Assembly: GCA_017883495.1 (NCBI GenBank)
Contig: JADGNL010000007.1
Location: forward strand, 1-16,249
Length of the DNA: 16,249 bases
Reading direction: 5' to 3'
From: Methanomicrobiales archaeon
Lineage (GTDB): Archaea > Halobacteriota > Methanomicrobia > Methanomicrobiales > Methanospirillaceae
The notes under the pieces were generated by a model. It worked only from the letters and a program-made list of their open reading frames with translations, was not told the origin of the DNA and made no database searches. Positions 13,019 to 16,249 of this stretch are shown piece by piece; position 1 is the first letter of the stretch; each line of letters opens with the position of its first letter. Both the position numbers and the translations under genes were made by a program.

Positions 13019-13648
13019 TCAGGAGTGACGGATCACGATGTCCGAGATGATGTTCGCGACCGTCTCGCAGCGGTCCGTCGCGCGCTCGAGCTCCTCGTAC
13101 ACGTCCTTGAGCTTGATGATCAGGACGGCGTCGTTCGTCTTGAAGAGGTCGGAGAGGGCGTGGCCGAGCACGTCGTCCGCGAGGTTCTCGAGCCGGTTGA
13201 CCTCGATCACCCGGGCGTCGATGTCCTTCCCGTTCGAGAGCTTCCGGAGGCAGCGTATCGCGCCCTGGAGCTCGACCGCCGAGAGCTGGATCAGCTTTGC
13301 CATCTGCCGCATCACGTCGTCCGACGCCTCGACGCCGTAGACGCGCATCATCTGGACCGAGCCCTCGATGCAGTCCAGGACGTCGTCGAGGACCGAGGCG
13401 AGGCGGGAGATCTCCTCGGGCTCGAGCGGCGTGATGAAGGTCCTGTTCAGCTGGAAGTAGATCCGATGGGTGATCGTATCGCCCGCGTGCTCCAGGTCCT
13501 TCATCTCCGGGCAGCACCCGACGGGGTTCGCCCCCGACTCGGTGAACTTCACGAGCAGGTCGGCGGCCTCGACCAGGATCTCGGCCATCTCCTCGAACAG
13601 GTCGAAGAAGACCTGGTCCTGCGGAATCAACACCTCTCTCAGGCCCAC
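13019..13648 (-). CDS. DUF47/PhoU-like Pit accessory protein
   Basis: A 209-residue all-helical cytosolic protein of the DUF47 (PF01865, TIGR00153) family, which is related to PhoU and normally accompanies Pit transporters, probably as regulator or subunit. Two E-X3-D metal-binding motifs typical of PhoU-like bundles are seen: E53-D57 in DLEHAGD and E154-D158 in RLENLADD. A related acidic helix (DVYEELERATD) lies at 182-192. The GTG start at 13648 has GTGATC four bases upstream, an excellent anti-SD match. It is convergent with pit rather than in its operon, so the two must be regulated from separate promoters. Confidence 0.9.
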   Translation of the reverse strand: MGLREVLIPQDQVFFDLFEEMAEILVEAADLLVKFTESGANPVGCCPEMKDLEHAGDTITHRIYFQLNRTFITPLEPEEISRLASVLDDVLDCIEGSVQMMRVYGVEASDDVMRQMAKLIQLSAVELQGAIRCLRKLSNGKDIDARVIEVNRLENLADDVLGHALSDLFKTNDAVLIIKLKDVYEELERATDRCETVANIISDIVIRHS

Positions 13649-13746
13649 GGTGGATCACACGGTATTGATCGTCTCCGCAGGTAAAGGAGTCGGTTTCGGC
13701 GAGCGGCGCGTCGTCGTGACGGCCGGGCCGTACGGCGTGCGATAGA

Positions 13747-13757
13747 AAAAGAACGTG
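13747..13757 (-). terminator. T-rich terminator of tRNA-Ala
   Basis: On the minus strand, 12 bases after the tRNA, TTCTTTTTCTA is a T-run of the kind that ends archaeal transcription. Confidence 0.5.
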
Positions 13758-13768
13758 CGAGAAACGAG

Positions 13769-13840
13769 TGGACCGAGCGGGAATTGAACCCGCGGCCTCT
13801 ACCATGCCAAGGTAGCGATCTACCCCTGATCTATCGGCCC
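13769..13840 (-). tRNA. tRNA-Ala (anticodon GGC)
   Basis: Read on the minus strand, the acceptor stem GGGCCGA/TCGGTCC contains the G3:U70 pair that identifies tRNA-Ala, with A73. D-arm GATC/GATC; anticodon arm CTACC, loop TTGGCAT, GGTAG, giving anticodon GGC (complement at 13806-13808); T-arm GCGGG, TTCAATT, CCCGC. It is 72 bases long, with no intron and no CCA. Confidence 0.97.
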
Positions 13841-13869
13841 GTTGCCTTACCTAGTTGACCGCCCGAGCA

Positions 13870-13880
13870 CTTAAGAATTC
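13870..13880. promoter_or_regulatory. AT-rich box shared by tRNA-Ala and nfo
   Basis: CTTAAGAATTC is the only AT-rich run in the 100 bases between the divergent tRNA-Ala and nfo. It is about 35 bases from the tRNA 5' end and about 65 from the nfo ATG, so one near-symmetric box could serve as TATA element in both directions. Confidence 0.45.
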
Positions 13881-13940
13881 CCGAACGGACCAGCGAAATC
13901 CTGATACCCGCCCCCGCTCCACAAGCTGGCGGAGTCGGAG

Positions 13941-14783
13941 ATGGTCAGGGTCGGTGTCCACGTCTCGATCGCAGGATCGATAGCGAAGGCCGTGGAGCGG
14001 GCGCAGGGGATCGGCTGCGACACGTTCCAGATCTTCTCGCGCAACCCGCGCGGCTGGGCCGCGAAGCCGCTCGCCGCGGCAGATGCCGACGCGTTCCGCG
14101 CCGCCCTGGCCGCCTCGGGGATCGCTCCCGTGGTCGATCACATGCCCTACCTGCCGAACCTCGCGTCGTCGAAGGACGAGCCGTACGAGCGCTCCGTGCT
14201 TGCGCTCGGAGACGAGCTCGTGCGCGCGGAGGCCCTCGGCATTCCGTTCGTCGTGACCCACCTCGGCCACCACCTCGGGGCCGGGAGCGACGCGGGCGAG
14301 GCGCGTGTGATCGCCGCGCTCGACCTCGTCATGACCTCCGCCCCGCCGGGCGTGACCCTCCTCGTCGAGAATACGGCCGGCGAGAAGAACAGCGTCGGGT
14401 CATCCTTCGCCTCGATCGCCCGCATCCTCGAGGGCTGTGCCTGCCCGGGCCGAATCGGCGTCTGCCTCGACACCTGCCACGCGTTCGGCGCCGGGTACGA
14501 CCTCCGGAGCCGCGACGGCGTGGAAGAGACTCTCGCCGCTTTCGACGACACGATCGGCCTCGAACTCCTCCGCGCCCTTCACTGCAACGACTCGAAGGGT
14601 GCGCTCGGTTCGGGGCTCGACCGGCACGAGCACGTCGGGCTCGGCGCGATCGGCGAGGAAGGGTTCCGTCTCCTCCTCCACCGCCCCGAGTTCGCCGACC
14701 TCCCGTTCATCTGCGAGACCCCCGAGGACGGCCGGCGCGACGGCGCCGGCAACATCGCGAAGGTCCGCGAGCTCGCGGCCTGA
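13941..14783 (+). CDS. nfo: endonuclease IV (AP endonuclease)
   Basis: A 280-residue TIM-barrel zinc enzyme that nicks DNA 5' to abasic sites. All nine zinc ligands are present, each two positions before its E. coli counterpart: H67, H107, E143, D177, H180, H214, D227, H229 and E259. Typical motifs are HVSIAGSI, FSRNPRGW, VENTAGEKNSVG, CLDTCHAFGAGYD, HCNDSKGALGSGLDRHEH and ICETP. ATG 13941 has GGAG six bases upstream. It is divergent from tRNA-Ala and followed by a T-run at 14795-14799. Together with endonuclease III nearby it supplies consecutive steps of base-excision repair. Confidence 0.97.
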   Translation: MVRVGVHVSIAGSIAKAVERAQGIGCDTFQIFSRNPRGWAAKPLAAADADAFRAALAASGIAPVVDHMPYLPNLASSKDEPYERSVLALGDELVRAEALGIPFVVTHLGHHLGAGSDAGEARVIAALDLVMTSAPPGVTLLVENTAGEKNSVGSSFASIARILEGCACPGRIGVCLDTCHAFGAGYDLRSRDGVEETLAAFDDTIGLELLRALHCNDSKGALGSGLDRHEHVGLGAIGEEGFRLLLHRPEFADLPFICETPEDGRRDGAGNIAKVRELAA

Positions 14784-14794
14784 TCCCCGCCCCC

Positions 14795-14799
14795 TTTTT
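14795..14799 (+). terminator. T-run after nfo
   Basis: A CCCCC tract followed by TTTTT lies 12 bases after the nfo stop. Short T-runs such as this are typical archaeal termination signals. Confidence 0.4.
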
Positions 14800-14834
14800 A
14801 AAACGGATCCACGGATTCTCCCACGATCACCGAA

Positions 14835-14843
14835 AAGTTATAC
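14835..14843 (+). promoter_or_regulatory. TATA box of the acyl-CoA synthetase gene
   Basis: AAGTTATAC preceded by GAAA (a BRE/TATA-like arrangement) predicts a transcript start near 14865, giving a leader of about 20 bases that holds the GAGG at 14877-14880. Confidence 0.55.
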
Positions 14844-14860
14844 GGGAATCGACGAAAAAC

Positions 14861-14877
14861 CATCTGGTCTACAGATG
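14861..14877. promoter_or_regulatory. inverted repeat at the acyl-CoA synthetase start site
   Basis: A perfect repeat, CATCTG-GTCTA-CAGATG, covers the predicted transcript start and ends exactly where the GAGG ribosome site begins. It could be a repressor operator, or a 5' hairpin that affects translation. Confidence 0.45.
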
Positions 14878-14885
14878 AGGATCCC

Positions 14886-16249
14886 ATGACGAGAAGAATG
14901 CTCAGCGAGTCCGAAGGCTACGACCTGCTCCGCGACTACGGCGTGCCCGTGCCGGCGTTCGAGCACGTGACCACACCCGAGGAAGCGGAAGAGGCCGCCG
15001 GCCGGATCGGCTTCCCGGTCGTGATGAAGATCGTCTCGCCCCAGATCGTCCACAAGTCCGATGCGGGTGGAGTGATTGTCGGCGTCGGCTCGCCCGAGCA
15101 GGCCGCGGCCGCGTTCACGAAGATCGTCGAATCGGCCCGGGCCTACGACGCCTGCGCCGAGATCGCGGGTGTGCTCGTCGAGGAGCAGGCCGCGCCCGGC
15201 CTCGAGCTGATCATCGGCGGCAAGACGGACCCGGCGTTCGGCAAGGTCCTGACCTTCGGCATGGGCGGCACCCTCGTCGAGCTGATGAAGGACGTCACCC
15301 TCCGGATTCTTCCGATCGACGAATGCGACGTGCGGTGCATGGTCCGCGAGATCAACGGGTACCCCCTGATCGCCGGCTACCGCGGCATGAAGCCTCGCGA
15401 CGAGGAGGGGCTCGTGCAGACGATCCTCGCCGTGCTCCGGTTCTTCGAGGAGGCGCCGGGCGTGGTCGAGTTCGACATCAACCCCCTCCGCCTGTACGAG
15501 CAGGGCGGGCGCGCGGTCGACGCCCGGATCATCGTCGACGACTGTCCGAAGGAGGTCGCGATCGCGGAGCGGCTCGAGCTCCCGCTCGAGTACTTCAACC
15601 CCCGGTCCGTCGCGGTGATCGGGGCCTCGTCCGACTCCAAGAAGATGGGGTATGCGGTCATGCACAACCTGCTCCAGTTCCCGGGGCAGCTCTACCCCGT
15701 CAACAACAAGCGCGGCGACGTGCAGGGTCTGAAGGCCTACCAGTCGGTCAAGGAGATCCCGGCCCCCGTGGACATGGCCGTGATAGCGGTCCCGGCGAAC
15801 TTCGTGCCGAAGGTCGTCGAGGAGTGCGGGCAGAAGGGCGTCCCGATCGTGGTGATCATCACGGCCGGATTCAAGGAGATGGGCGAGCAGGGCCGGGCCC
15901 TCGAGGAGCGGATCATGGCGATCGCGAAGGGCTACGGGACGCGCATCATCGGCCCGAACTGCCTCGGCCTGATCGTGCCGCCCCGCGGGCTCGACACCAC
16001 GTACGTCCACGAGTCTCCGCGCCCGGGCAGCATCGCGTTCATCTCGCAGTCGGGTGCGATCATCAACACGGTCGTGGACTGGTCGCTCGCCGAGGAGGTC
16101 GGCTTCTCGGCCGTAGTCTCGGTCGGCAACCAGGCGGACCTGAACTTCCTCGACTACCTGAACTGGGTCCGGCGCGATCCCAAGACCAAGGGTGTTATCC
16201 TCTACATCGAGGAGATCCGGGACGGCCGGGCCTTCATGAAGGTGGTCGA
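14886..16249 (+). CDS. acetate/acyl-CoA ligase (ADP-forming), beta-alpha fusion, partial
   Basis: 454 residues are visible and the gene runs off the right edge. The enzyme interconverts acyl-CoA + ADP + Pi and free acid + CoA + ATP. Residues 1-220 are the ATP-grasp (beta) part: FPVVMKIVSPQIVHKSDAGG (43-62, His56 matching the beta-subunit phospho-histidine of Pyrococcus), GKVLTFGMGG, and FDINP (196-200) of the metal site. Residues ~236-454 are the alpha part: CoA-binding RSVAVIGAS (240-248), GFKE (328-331), GPNCLG (356-361), ISQSGA (386-391) and SVGNQADLNFLDYL. The alpha phospho-histidine should lie beyond the edge. Beta-before-alpha order is the reverse of common single-chain forms. ATG 14886 has GAGG five bases upstream. 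Acetate is the likely but unproven substrate. Confidence 0.92.
   Translation, partial: MTRRMLSESEGYDLLRDYGVPVPAFEHVTTPEEAEEAAGRIGFPVVMKIVSPQIVHKSDAGGVIVGVGSPEQAAAAFTKIVESARAYDACAEIAGVLVEEQAAPGLELIIGGKTDPAFGKVLTFGMGGTLVELMKDVTLRILPIDECDVRCMVREINGYPLIAGYRGMKPRDEEGLVQTILAVLRFFEEAPGVVEFDINPLRLYEQGGRAVDARIIVDDCPKEVAIAERLELPLEYFNPRSVAVIGASSDSKKMGYAVMHNLLQFPGQLYPVNNKRGDVQGLKAYQSVKEIPAPVDMAVIAVPANFVPKVVEECGQKGVPIVVIITAGFKEMGEQGRALEERIMAIAKGYGTRIIGPNCLGLIVPPRGLDTTYVHESPRPGSIAFISQSGAIINTVVDWSLAEEVGFSAVVSVGNQADLNFLDYLNWVRRDPKTKGVILYIEEIRDGRAFMKVV

Noticed and set aside
12969..13805. A longer minus-strand open frame over the DUF47 gene
   Set aside because: It is a shifted-frame shadow that runs across tRNA-Ala and has an Arg/Gly-rich, motif-free sequence.
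14838..16010. A 390-codon minus-strand open frame opposite the acyl-CoA synthetase
   Set aside because: It is antisense shadow; the plus frame carries ATP-grasp and CoA-binding motifs throughout.
1..16249. CRISPR arrays, IS elements, defence systems
   Set aside because: No regularly spaced repeats, transposase motifs or terminal inverted repeats were seen on either strand.

Overview
The window is GC-rich DNA from a euryarchaeon, most likely a methanogen of the order Methanomicrobiales (Methanoculleus-like). Signs for this are TATA boxes 25-40 bases upstream of genes, anti-SD matches such as GGAGG and GTGATC, tRNA genes without encoded CCA, an archaeal-type UMP kinase, and an ADP-forming acyl-CoA synthetase. 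The genus is inferred from general resemblance, not from a search. Coding density is high. No stretch over 300 bases lacks a gene, and no CRISPR array, IS element or prophage was seen.

Layout: (1) 1-931 (+): the 3' part of an unrecognised Cys-containing gene that seems frameshifted near base 120, overlapping by 4 bases a Gp37/Gp68 (DUF5131) family protein with a radical-SAM-like CX3CX2C motif. (2) 1054-1932 (+): a diacylglycerol-kinase-type lipid kinase. (3) 8435-1937 (-): a tightly packed five-gene polyphosphate operon: polyphosphate kinase; a CHAD-domain/YfcE-type phosphoesterase fusion; a free-standing HD protein resembling the C-terminal domain of Ppx; Ppx/GppA phosphatase; and a 64-residue two-helix membrane protein. 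Gene junctions are a 7-base gap, then ATGA, TGATG and GTGA overlaps. (4) 10251-8502 (-): a 49-residue zinc-ribbon protein, an AmmeMemoRadiSam-type radical SAM enzyme, and a Mut7-C protein. (5) 10295-11035 (+): UMP kinase, divergent from group 4 over a shared promoter region. (6) 11097-12976 (+): tRNA-Pro(UGG), endonuclease III starting 20 bases after the tRNA, and a Pit phosphate transporter. (7) 13648-13019 (-): a DUF47/PhoU-like Pit partner, convergent with pit across a hairpin. (8) tRNA-Ala(GGC) (-), divergent from endonuclease IV (+). (9) 14886 to the window end (+): ADP-forming acyl-CoA synthetase with the beta (ATP-grasp) part before the alpha (CoA-binding) part, cut by the window edge.

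Two themes connect the genes. The first is phosphate: uptake (Pit and DUF47), polymerisation (PPK), polymer binding (CHAD), and hydrolysis (Ppx, HD and the phosphoesterase). The operon looks like a compact module for storing and remobilising polyphosphate, and the CHAD-phosphoesterase fusion is its least familiar part. The second is base-excision repair: endonucleases III and IV lie about 2 kb apart. Several promoters carry short perfect inverted repeats (ppk, acyl-CoA synthetase), and an imperfect one precedes pit. These are candidate regulator sites.
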